DNA of 7,745 nt from positions 1 through 7,745 of the forward strand of contig JAAFHS010000100.1 of the NCBI GenBank assembly GCA_013298485.1, in the 5' to 3' direction. Shown here one piece after another: positions 1-5,428 of this stretch. Numbering within the stretch: position 1 is the first letter of the stretch; each line of letters begins with the position of its first letter. A model generated the notes under the pieces. The model was not told the origin of the DNA. It saw nothing but the letters and a program-made list of their open reading frames with translations, and searched no databases. The position numbers and the translations under genes were made by a program. The DNA comes from Rhodobacterales bacterium (lineage in GTDB: Bacteria > Pseudomonadota > Alphaproteobacteria > Rhodobacterales > Rhodobacteraceae).

Positions 1-617
1 ACTTCCGCAACGGGAGTCTTCACCATAAAGTCCAAGACGTAACTGCCTGTTCCACCAAGGCCGATCACTGCAACAACGTCGTCGCGGAAGCAGGCGGCCA
101 GGTCGGTAATTTCCGCTCGGCTAGTCAAAGTGTCGCGAAATTTGAAAATTGGATCCTGGGCAACTTCGGCCGCCACTCGAAAAGTGTAAGGAGTCGCGCC
201 GTAGTGGTCCATCGCAGGTCCGGCGATGATATTGGTGTAGCTTTCGATCTTTGCGAAAAAATCGGCAAACCGCTCGGTGACCACTGGCTTGTTTGAAAAC
301 TGTCGCTGTACAACGACATCGGAGCAGGCCGAGCTGAGATGAAGTGTGCAAGGGCTGTCCCCGAGATTTGGGATCGGCCTGCTGTCAAGACCGTGAGGAA
401 CACCGCCCGCGAACCAGACTTGATGGTTATCCTGCTGAACTCTGTGCTCGTCGATGGCGACCAGCGTTGCAACGAAGGCACCGGCCGCCAGTTCAAGGTT
501 TGCGTCAAGGTAAGGAATATCGCGGACAACCAGATAGTTGCTGTCCTCGCTGACCGCGAACCCCTTCTCGATGAGGCGTCGGATATCGTCGTTATGACTG
601 GCCAGTTGACGAGACAT
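1..617 (-). CDS. E1-like ThiF-fold Ubl-activating enzyme with DUF6791-type N-terminus (C-terminal part cut by the window)
   Basis: This is the E1-like enzyme of a bacterial ubiquitin-like system. E1/ThiF proteins adenylate the C-terminus of a Ubl protein with ATP. Reading from the ATG at 617 gives 205 complete codons without a stop, running off the left edge. It starts MSRQLASHND; residues 1 to about 165 resemble the N-terminal region (DUF6791, from memory) that precedes ThiF domains in Multi_ubiq-linked E1 proteins. Residues 181-198 form a hydrophobic strand followed by GLGGTGS (186-192), the nucleotide-binding glycine loop of the ThiF/E1 Rossmann fold. The catalytic cysteine and adenylation residues would lie beyond position 1. 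The start overlaps the upstream Ubl gene by 26 nt in another frame. A GAAGGA Shine-Dalgarno about 10 nt before the ATG lies inside that gene, so translational coupling is likely. Family members are typically about twice this length. I am confident of the E1 fold and less so of the exact subfamily. Confidence 0.88.
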   Translation of the reverse strand, partial: MSRQLASHNDDIRRLIEKGFAVSEDSNYLVVRDIPYLDANLELAAGAFVATLVAIDEHRVQQDNHQVWFAGGVPHGLDSRPIPNLGDSPCTLHLSSACSDVVVQRQFSNKPVVTERFADFFAKIESYTNIIAGPAMDHYGATPYTFRVAAEVAQDPIFKFRDTLTSRAEITDLAACFRDDVVAVIGLGGTGSYVLDFMVKTPVAE

Positions 618-852
618 TGAAGATCATTCCTTCTTTGACTTTCACCGAGCCGCCAGCGACCAAGACGCCTTCGGGCTTGTTGCCTTGCCCTTTGGTGTAC
701 TTGATCGAATAGGTCGTTTCGGGGTGCTGCGCGAAATCGGGAAATTCCAGCGCGACGACCTGTGTGTAGTTTATCTCGCTGTTTTTCGGCCACTCATGAG
801 GAGTGCCTTCAACGACGATGGTGATCATCTTGGCGTCTTTCATAATATCCAT
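592..852 (-). CDS. Single-domain Multi_ubiq-family ubiquitin-like protein
   Basis: This 86-residue protein matches what I know of the bacterial Multi_ubiq family (beta-grasp, ubiquitin-like). Residues 9-80 form one domain. It has a starting strand MITIVVEG (9-16), a central YSIKYTKGQGNKPEG stretch (48-62) and the characteristic ending KVKEGMIFNV (71-80), followed by a short tail, SSTGQS. Family members often carry tandem domains; here there is only one. There is no C-terminal di-glycine, so conjugation through a classical GG tail is not apparent. By family context it is the modifier or substrate activated by the E1 encoded immediately downstream. The start is supported by AGGAGT six nt upstream, which overlaps the stop codon of the DUF2188 gene. 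The gap to that gene is 9 nt, and the 3' end overlaps the E1 gene. No catalytic role is expected. Confidence 0.9.
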   Translation of the reverse strand: MDIMKDAKMITIVVEGTPHEWPKNSEINYTQVVALEFPDFAQHPETTYSIKYTKGQGNKPEGVLVAGGSVKVKEGMIFNVSSTGQS

Positions 853-861
853 TCTGTACTC

Positions 862-1083
862 CTAGCCTTTGGGGGGATACGGATCATTCCCGTAGGAATT
901 GGCATCCCGGATTTGCCCGTTGGGGCGATGTATGATCACCTCACCGCGTTCGCGGATGGCGGTGGTGCGGGCATGATGCGTTGCAGCGGTCTGCGTGGGG
1001 TGGGCAGAACTGACACGGGTTGCGCCCTCGCGCCTGGTGGCCCAGCCTTGATTGTGTGGGACGACGTGGATTCTCTTCGACAT
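862..1083 (-). CDS. DUF2188 family small protein, first gene of the Ubl operon
   Basis: This 73-residue protein has the hallmarks of DUF2188. It starts MSKRIHVVPHNQGWATRREG (1-20). A middle helix rich in Ala and Thr follows, then the strand EVIIHRPNGQIRD (48-60) and the conserved-looking C-terminus NSYGNDPYPPKG (62-73). The family is short and its biochemical function is unknown to me. The ATG has a strong AGAGGAG Shine-Dalgarno five nt upstream. Its stop codon merges with the Shine-Dalgarno of the next gene, so it is almost certainly cotranscribed and possibly coupled with the Ubl protein and the E1. It is the promoter-proximal gene of the operon and diverges from the XRE/IrrE-like regulator across a gap of about 95 bp. 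Whether it takes part in Ubl conjugation or is a passenger cannot be told from sequence. Confidence 0.85.
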   Translation of the reverse strand: MSKRIHVVPHNQGWATRREGATRVSSAHPTQTAATHHARTTAIRERGEVIIHRPNGQIRDANSYGNDPYPPKG

Positions 1084-1177
1084 GTGGACTCCTCTGGGTA
1101 TGTGGACCGGATCTTTAGGCCGACTTCTCAGCTGTGCGAGCCTGTGTTAGAAGCACGATAGGGGAGGATCGTGCGCC
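1084..1177. promoter_or_regulatory. Divergent intergenic region between the Ubl operon and its XRE/IrrE-like regulator
   Basis: About 94 bp separate the divergent starts of the DUF2188 gene (ATG at 1083, minus) and the regulator (GTG at 1178, plus), so both promoters must lie here or within the neighbouring coding ends. GTGCG-type words recur: TGTGCG at 1133-1138, GTGCG at 1171-1175 and TGTGCG at 1187-1192, the last inside a perfect palindrome. A weak plus-strand -35/-10 pair might be TTCTCA (1125-1130) and TTAGAA (1147-1152) with 16-bp spacing, but neither box is convincing. The layout suggests a shared operator through which the regulator controls itself and the Ubl operon. Confidence 0.6.
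1153..1174 (+). repeat. Perfect 7-bp inverted repeat with the regulator's Shine-Dalgarno in its loop
   Basis: GCACGAT (1153-1159) and ATCGTGC (1168-1174) are exact reverse complements separated by the 8-nt loop AGGGGAGG, which contains the Shine-Dalgarno of the downstream regulator (10 nt before the GTG at 1178). As DNA it is a plausible operator dyad. As RNA it would be a hairpin presenting or masking the ribosome binding site. Autoregulation is inferred. Confidence 0.6.
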
Positions 1178-2152
1178 GTGTCAAGGTGTGCGAAACGCAC
1201 AGATGAAAACATGAAGACTGACAAAGCAGCGCTGGTCGCCGCACTGAAGAAAAAGCGGGAAACAGAAGGGCTTAGCATTCGAGCGCTCGCTGAGCGGATC
1301 GGCGTAAGTTTCTCGTCTCTCGCGCGGATTGAGCGCGGCGAGGGGGAGCCAGACAACAATTCATCGATTCGAATCATCGAGTGGTTAGGTGACGATGCCC
1401 GCGAGGCCGGTCTGACCTTTGAGAACGTCGCCCTTGTGCATTTTCGTGCTGGAAAAAACGTTCGGGCGAAGACAATCCATTGTCTTCTCAATGCCGCCAG
1501 CCGCATCAAAGCCAGCCATCGAACAAGCGCTTCGGAACTACTGAGTAGCCCGCAGTCGGATGCTGAGCTTGCGTCGTCGATTGCTCTTTCTAAAGTCGAA
1601 ATGGAAGAGATGGCCCAGCAGTTGCGAAAGGACTTGGGAGTGCAGCCGGACGAGAGGATTGAGTCGCTCGATATCAACATTGCCGGTGTTGAAGTATTCA
1701 AGGTTCAAGATATCGACGGGCTAAGCGCAGAATGTGCCGAGTTTTTGCTGGGCGAAGGAGCCCAAGAGTGGTCAGCGATGAGTGTCCCGATGGACTTGTC
1801 CGAGGATACTTGGTCCATTCTTAGAAACGATCAGCACACGATTGAACGCCAGCGCGTTACGTACCTCGAGGAATGCTGGCATATTCTGCTAGGACATCGC
1901 TTGACCCGCATCGCCAAGATCGCCGACGCTTACGGTCGGACGTATGACAGCTCTGAGGAACATGATGCTTTTTTCCTCGCTGCGGCGACCCTCCTTCCAG
2001 AGGCGGCTGTTCGCACGGCAGTTGAGGCAAATCAAACTGCTGCCCAAATCGCCAAGCAATTTGGGGCGTCGGTCGAGTTGGTCGAGTATCGCATCAAGCG
2101 CCTCGGTCTCTGGCGAGCCTACAAGGACAAAACGGTGAGTCTTAACAACTGA
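1178..2152 (+). CDS. XRE-family HTH regulator fused to a degenerate IrrE/ImmA-like domain
   Basis: This is a 324-residue regulator. Residues about 15-70 form a Cro/C1-type helix-turn-helix (LSIRALAERIGVSFSSLARI at 32-51). Residues about 140-275 resemble the COG2856/ImmA-IrrE domain, and residues 283-312 look like a second helix-turn-helix (AAQIAKQFGASVELVEYRIK). In active members the zinc motif is HExxH plus a downstream Glu. Here the motif region reads EECWHILLGH (231-240): Glu231 replaces the first His, while His235 and an EE pair at 260-261 remain. Metallopeptidase activity is therefore doubtful, and the domain may act as a sensor. I recall other regulators of this type with a similar LEExxH motif, so the change may be characteristic of a subfamily. 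The start may be the GTG at 1178 (GGGGAGG 10 nt upstream) or the ATG at 1211, which begins nearer the HTH but has a poor ribosome site. It diverges from the Ubl operon and is its likely regulator. Confidence 0.85.
   Translation: MSRCAKRTDENMKTDKAALVAALKKKRETEGLSIRALAERIGVSFSSLARIERGEGEPDNNSSIRIIEWLGDDAREAGLTFENVALVHFRAGKNVRAKTIHCLLNAASRIKASHRTSASELLSSPQSDAELASSIALSKVEMEEMAQQLRKDLGVQPDERIESLDINIAGVEVFKVQDIDGLSAECAEFLLGEGAQEWSAMSVPMDLSEDTWSILRNDQHTIERQRVTYLEECWHILLGHRLTRIAKIADAYGRTYDSSEEHDAFFLAAATLLPEAAVRTAVEANQTAAQIAKQFGASVELVEYRIKRLGLWRAYKDKTVSLNN
1187..1201 (+). repeat. 15-bp palindrome TGTGCG-AAA-CGCACA, candidate operator
   Basis: TGTGCG (1187-1192) and CGCACA (1196-1201) are perfect inverted copies around AAA. 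It lies within the first codons if the regulator starts at the GTG at 1178, but in the leader just before the ATG at 1211 if translation starts there. A further TGTGCG half-site occurs at 1133. The size and symmetry fit an XRE-type repressor dimer site, but binding is not shown. Confidence 0.5.
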
Positions 2153-2218
2153 AGTCCCTGATAGATGCAATATGGCTGGCCGCTTACCCAATCCTTATCG
2201 CTAGTAAACGCCTCTAAA

Positions 2219-2977
2219 TCATAACGGCAATTTAACTGTTCGCCATACGTCCTCAGGGTTTTCGCGTACGACGTGGATCCGCAGGACGTGGCTGATCTGG
2301 AAGTTCGTCATCACCTCGTCGAGGATCGCCGAGCTTTCCATGCCCGATAGCGCAGGATCGCCGATCCAACCTGATGCTAGGTCTTGGCAAAAAGCGTCGA
2401 GGCGGCGGCCCCGAACCGGGGCAGGGGGTAGCCGCTGCCCAGCGATGCTATGCGCATCAGACGCGATTATGGGGTTCTTGTCCCAGTATCCGCTACCGTA
2501 CCAGTCGAAGTCCCGGTCCTTCGCAACAAGCACCACTCTAGCGCAAGGTGTCGCCAGAGTGACTTTCCGGCAAACATCCTGCAGTTCGGACCACATCAGG
2601 TCCGGCATACGACCGGAGTGTGGGATCGCCCGGAAGATCAAGGGAAACCCGTAGCTACAGAACATCTCCTCTGTGTCGAACCAGACCTGCAGAAGGACGT
2701 CAATCGTCGGACCGCCGCGCATGCCGCTCCGAGCGGCTAAGAATAACTCGGTTGCGATCCGATGGGTTTGAAGGAATTTCAGCGGAGGGCTGTCAGCGTC
2801 GATGGCGGGTGTTGCCGTCAGGCGAACGTCTTGCAACGCTGAGGCGACCAGCTCGACCCAAGCAGCAGGGAAGTCGTCGATCCCGGATTCACGATCACGC
2901 TCGACCACCCAGTTGAATGCTGTGATGAACGCCTTCTGAAGGCTGTCGATCGAAAGATCTGTTCGATGAGTGTTCAT
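2219..2977 (-). CDS. Unrecognised 252-residue protein coupled to fic
   Basis: I do not recognise this protein. It is soluble-looking, with no signal peptide or membrane segment and fairly many Trp residues. An N-terminal helical part (about 8-60) is followed by mixed segments. Hydrophobic strands such as ARVVLVAKDRDFDWYGSGYW (146-165) and SHVLRIHVVREN (229-240) suggest an alpha/beta fold. Its ATG overlaps the fic stop codon in a 4-nt ATGA, with GAGAGG eight nt upstream, so it is the second gene of a translationally coupled pair. That position suggests a functional partner of Fic (target, antitoxin or modulator), but Fic already carries its own inhibitory motif, so no role can be assigned. The gene converges on the XRE/IrrE-like regulator with 66 bp between stops and no evident hairpin terminator. 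Confidence 0.75.
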   Translation of the reverse strand: MNTHRTDLSIDSLQKAFITAFNWVVERDRESGIDDFPAAWVELVASALQDVRLTATPAIDADSPPLKFLQTHRIATELFLAARSGMRGGPTIDVLLQVWFDTEEMFCSYGFPLIFRAIPHSGRMPDLMWSELQDVCRKVTLATPCARVVLVAKDRDFDWYGSGYWDKNPIIASDAHSIAGQRLPPAPVRGRRLDAFCQDLASGWIGDPALSGMESSAILDEVMTNFQISHVLRIHVVRENPEDVWRTVKLPL

Positions 2978-4122
2978 CCGCCGGACCTCTCTTCCAAACG
3001 CTTCTCGACTGCGTCAGTTGTCTGCAAGTGTAGCCAATACCGCGTATGCCGCCGCTCCCCGGTCCGGTTCATCGCCCCCATCTCCACGAGATCCTGCAGG
3101 TCCCGGGTCGTGGTCGCGCGCGACGTGCCGGTAATGGCGATGTAATTGTCGGCACTGAGCCCGCCTTTGAACCCGTCTGGACCCTCGCGGAACATGCGCT
3201 CAACCACCTTGGCCTGGCGGTCGTTCAGCCGGTCACGGAACTGGTCGTAAAACTTCGCTTTGGCGATGAAGAAGGCAACCCGCGTCAGTGTGACCTGCTG
3301 CGCCTTCAGCACCGTCTCGCCGAACCACAACAACCACGGGGTCACATCCAGCGTCTTCTGGTGGGCTTCGAGCTGGTCATAGTAACCCTTGCGATCCCGT
3401 TCGATCGTGTAGGCCAGCGCGATCAGGCTTGGGCGGCCGATGTTTTGCGCGAGAGACATTTCGGCCAGTGCCCGGCCAAGGCGCCCGTTGCCGTCCTCAA
3501 ACGGGTGGATACTTTCAAAGTAAAGATGTCCCAGCCCCGCCCGCGTCAGTGCTGGCAACGGGCTTGGGCCACCGGGCGCGGTCTGGTTGAACCAGTCGAC
3601 GAAGGCCTGCATCTCGCCTGGCACTCGTGGTGATGGCGGAGCTTCAAAGTGAACCGTTGGGCGATCAAAGCGGCCCGACACGATCTGCATCGAGTCGTCA
3701 TGCCGCCTATATCCGCCAACGGTTTCAAGTTTTTGATCATGGTCGAGCAGCATGCTGTGCCAGCGAAACAGCGTTTGATGGTCAAGTGTGGCGGCAAAGG
3801 CGGAATAGACTTCCACCGTCAATTCAGAGATGCCCTGCTCGCGCGGTTTCAAGGGATAGCTGTCGGGGGTCAGACCAAACTGACGGCGCAATGATGACTG
3901 GACGCTGAGCCGATCCAGCATCTCGCCCTCGATCGCGCTCGTCCGGATCGCTTCCTCGCTCAGAAGCTCGATGCGCAGGCGGTCCCGTTCATCGCCGTCT
4001 ACGTGGCGTACGGCCCCGAGAATTTCGCCGGAGGACAACAGAAACCGCCGCTCCAGTGCTTCCAACACCGAAGGATCGTAGTTGAATTTTGGCCAGCCAG
4101 GCTGTGTCCAGTTCCATACCAT
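2974..4122 (-). CDS. Class II Fic-family protein with C-terminal winged helix (probable AMP-transferase)
   Basis: Fic proteins transfer a nucleotide moiety, usually AMP from ATP, to hydroxyl side chains of target proteins. This 382-residue protein has the complete catalytic motif HPFEDGNGRLGR (206-217) with catalytic His206 and the phosphate-binding Asn212 and Arg214. An N-terminal TSAIEG (61-66) matches the (S/T)xxxE(G/N) inhibitory helix, so this is a self-inhibited class II enzyme with inhibitory Glu65. The N-terminus (WNWTQPGWPKFNYD, 3-16) resembles the DUF4172 region common in this type. Residues about 300-365 form a winged helix (AITGTSRATTTRDLQDLVEM, 329-348) that may bind DNA or mediate autoregulation. 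Length and domain order fit the family and all key residues are present, so activity is plausible. It is the first gene of an operon with the 252-residue protein. The ATG follows an AAAGGGG site 11 nt upstream, inside a dyad. Confidence 0.93.
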   Translation of the reverse strand: MVWNWTQPGWPKFNYDPSVLEALERRFLLSSGEILGAVRHVDGDERDRLRIELLSEEAIRTSAIEGEMLDRLSVQSSLRRQFGLTPDSYPLKPREQGISELTVEVYSAFAATLDHQTLFRWHSMLLDHDQKLETVGGYRRHDDSMQIVSGRFDRPTVHFEAPPSPRVPGEMQAFVDWFNQTAPGGPSPLPALTRAGLGHLYFESIHPFEDGNGRLGRALAEMSLAQNIGRPSLIALAYTIERDRKGYYDQLEAHQKTLDVTPWLLWFGETVLKAQQVTLTRVAFFIAKAKFYDQFRDRLNDRQAKVVERMFREGPDGFKGGLSADNYIAITGTSRATTTRDLQDLVEMGAMNRTGERRHTRYWLHLQTTDAVEKRLEERSGG

Positions 4123-4150
4123 GAGCGATAGGACCCCTTTCTATCGCTCA
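4122..4150 (-). repeat. Perfect 10-bp dyad enclosing the fic Shine-Dalgarno and touching its start codon
   Basis: TGAGCGATAG (4122-4131) and CTATCGCTCA (4141-4150) are exact reverse complements with a 9-bp spacer. On the coding (minus) strand the spacer reads AAAGGGGTC and holds the only purine-rich ribosome site for fic; the A of the start codon is the last base of the second arm. It could be an operator, possibly for the Fic winged helix, or an RNA hairpin controlling initiation. Possible but weak promoter words lie further upstream on the minus strand (TTGATA near 4190 and an AT-rich stretch near 4165). Confidence 0.7.
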
Positions 4151-4788
4151 CGATTGCACAATAATTTGAGTTATGGAAGCCGCTGCTATCAATCACCCTT
4201 ACAACTTGAACAAGATGATTCGGTTGAAAGCCGCCCATTACCATGCGCCCAGAACGTGTCGTACCGCGGTCGGCTCTTTCGATTCATGCTTGTCGTTCGA
4301 TGTGCTGGTCAAGGCGCATCACCGCACATCCAGCCGGCTCAAGAAGTCGACCTCCTCGTCGCGCACACGTTGAAACCCTGCGGACACAGACGAGGCGTCG
4401 GCACATGGTGTCAGTGCTATCCGGAATTGCTTTCACCTTCATGCCCCTTTCGCAGTAAGCGACTCGGCCCCATCGTTTCCGCAGGCCGGTGTTTTGGTCT
4501 GCCCAGCTTGGCGTTCTGCTTGTCGCGCAGGACCCACCTCGACGCATCGGACTTGCTGCGCAAGCAGCCATGTCGGCGTTGATCTGGCTTCTCTCTTTCC
4601 GGGGACTTGGCCTTCTGGCTCTGACACTGGCGGGTGAAGGGTGCCACGGTTCTGCCCTGCCGCTTCCCGTGATCCCGGCTCAGGCACCTCCCTTCGACTG
4701 ACAATCCCCTAAGCCTGTTCGGCCTCTGGCTCGCAACCCCGCTCAGGGCCGGGCCGTGTTGGTCGCGTGCCGCACCCTGCCCGCACCA
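4151..4788. other. About 640 bp without a supported gene
   Basis: I find no convincing coding sequence here. Reading frames of 60-160 codons are open on both strands, but they overlap each other, lack good ribosome sites and have low-complexity Arg/Ser/Pro-rich translations typical of shadow frames in GC-rich DNA. None resembles a known transposase, although decayed gene remnants cannot be excluded. The left end (4151-4200) is AT-richer and probably holds the fic promoter. The region marks the junction between the Fic/Ubl cargo and the ssb/virC-like backbone. Confidence 0.5.
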
Positions 4789-4884
4789 CCCCGGCCCTTC
4801 GGGGGTTTCCGGTGGCGTAAGAGCCACCGTGCAAGCCTCAGCCGACAGGCTTCATTCGGGTCTTGTCGAAGGGATGGTCCCTTC
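4789..4884 (+). promoter_or_regulatory. Hairpin-rich leader upstream of ssb
   Basis: Four inverted repeats follow one another just before ssb: CCCCG/CGGGG (4789-4793 and 4800-4804), CGGTGGC/GCCACCG with a 6-nt loop (4810-4816 and 4823-4829), AAGCCT/AGGCTT with an 8-nt loop (4833-4838 and 4847-4852), and GAAGGGA/TCCCTTC with a 3-nt loop (4868-4874 and 4878-4884). All are perfect in their stems. The last ends 10 nt before the ssb Shine-Dalgarno. The series could be a structured mRNA leader. Alternatively it could be a folded single-stranded DNA promoter of the kind known from leading regions of conjugative plasmids; that reading is speculative. Confidence 0.5.
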
Positions 4885-4905
4885 AGCCAGATACAGGAGC
4901 TTCAC

Positions 4906-5310
4906 ATGCAGAACATCGTCATCCTCGCCGGCAACATCGGTCAGTCCCCGGAAGTCCGCACCACGCAGGGCGGGACCAAGATCACAAACTTCACCCTCGC
5001 CACCTCGCGCCCGCGCCTGTCCGAAGGCCGGGTTCAGCGCGATGAAAACGGCTACCGCGTGATGGACACCGAATGGCACCGCATCACCTGCTTCAACGGT
5101 CTGGGCAAGACGGTCGCCGATAACTGCGAAAAGGGCATGAAGGTGATGGTCCACGGCCGCATCCACTACACCAAGTGGACCGATGCCGCCGGGGTCGACC
5201 GCTACGGCTGCGAGATCATCGCGGAGAAGGTCGACTTCCTGAGCCGCCCGAAGGCTGGTGAAGGCGAAGACCCTGAACTGGTCGACCGCGAGGATCAGTT
5301 CGCGGGCTGA
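4906..5310 (+). CDS. ssb: Single-stranded DNA-binding protein, plasmid type, without the usual acidic tip
   Basis: SSB coats single-stranded DNA during replication, repair and conjugative transfer. The 134-residue product begins MQNIVILAGNIGQSPEVRTT and keeps the OB-fold landmarks: the N-terminal strand, the FTLATSRP segment (29-36), TEWHRITCFNGLGKTVADN (55-73) with the aromatic Trp57 and the KGMKVMVHGRIHYTKW stretch (76-91). The start is the ATG at 4906, with AGGAG six nt upstream. A longer in-frame extension to 4756 lacks family similarity and would run through the leader hairpins. The C-terminus ends DREDQFAG instead of the acidic DDDIPF-type tip that recruits partner proteins, and the linker is very short; both are unusual for a housekeeping SSB. 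It is transcribed alone towards a terminator and faces the virC-like operon. A role on entering single-stranded plasmid DNA is inferred from context. Confidence 0.96.
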   Translation: MQNIVILAGNIGQSPEVRTTQGGTKITNFTLATSRPRLSEGRVQRDENGYRVMDTEWHRITCFNGLGKTVADNCEKGMKVMVHGRIHYTKWTDAAGVDRYGCEIIAEKVDFLSRPKAGEGEDPELVDREDQFAG

Positions 5311-5324
5311 GACCCCGCAGATCC

Positions 5325-5359
5325 GACCCGGTGGCGCAAGCCGCCGGGTCTCTTCGTTT
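5325..5359 (+). terminator. Rho-independent terminator of ssb
   Basis: Fourteen nt after the ssb stop codon, GACCCGG-T-GGC (5325-5335) pairs with GCC-G-CCGGGTC (5340-5350) around a GCAA tetraloop: an 11-bp stem with one U-G wobble, followed by the T-rich TCTTCGTTT. The stem could also slow transcription arriving from the opposite operon, but that side lacks a T-tract. Confidence 0.85.
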
Positions 5360-5428
5360 CACCAGCGGGCCGGCGCGGAAGCCAGCCCGGAGAAAGACGG
5401 CGGTCAAGCCGCGCCGCGCCAAACTTGA

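Noticed and set aside
125..793. 222-codon minus-strand open frame across the E1 gene
   Set aside because: It covers both the Ubl gene and the E1 in another frame. Its translation is Arg/Ser-rich without recognisable motifs, whereas the competing frames give clear Multi_ubiq and E1 sequence.
685..1161. 158-codon plus-strand frame antisense to the Ubl and DUF2188 genes
   Set aside because: It is antisense to two well-supported genes, has no good ribosome site and shows no family similarity.
1147..1701. 184-codon minus-strand frame antisense to the XRE/IrrE-like regulator
   Set aside because: It is a Ser/Arg/Ala-rich mirror of the regulator's codons; the plus-strand protein has clear domains.
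3046..3633. 195-codon plus-strand frame antisense to fic
   Set aside because: It is a mirror frame of a fic gene with intact motifs and has no similarity of its own.
4082..4582. 166-codon plus-strand frame overlapping the fic start and the gap
   Set aside because: It begins inside fic, lacks a ribosome site and its translation looks random; several other frames in the gap are equally open.
4417..4827. 136-codon minus-strand frame upstream of ssb, considered as a decayed transposase
   Set aside because: No transposase motif or terminal inverted repeats were seen, and its start overlaps the hairpin leader of ssb.
4756..4905. N-terminal extension of ssb
   Set aside because: The extension has no SSB similarity and reads through four hairpins, while the ATG at 4906 has an AGGAG six nt upstream and begins with the typical SSB strand.
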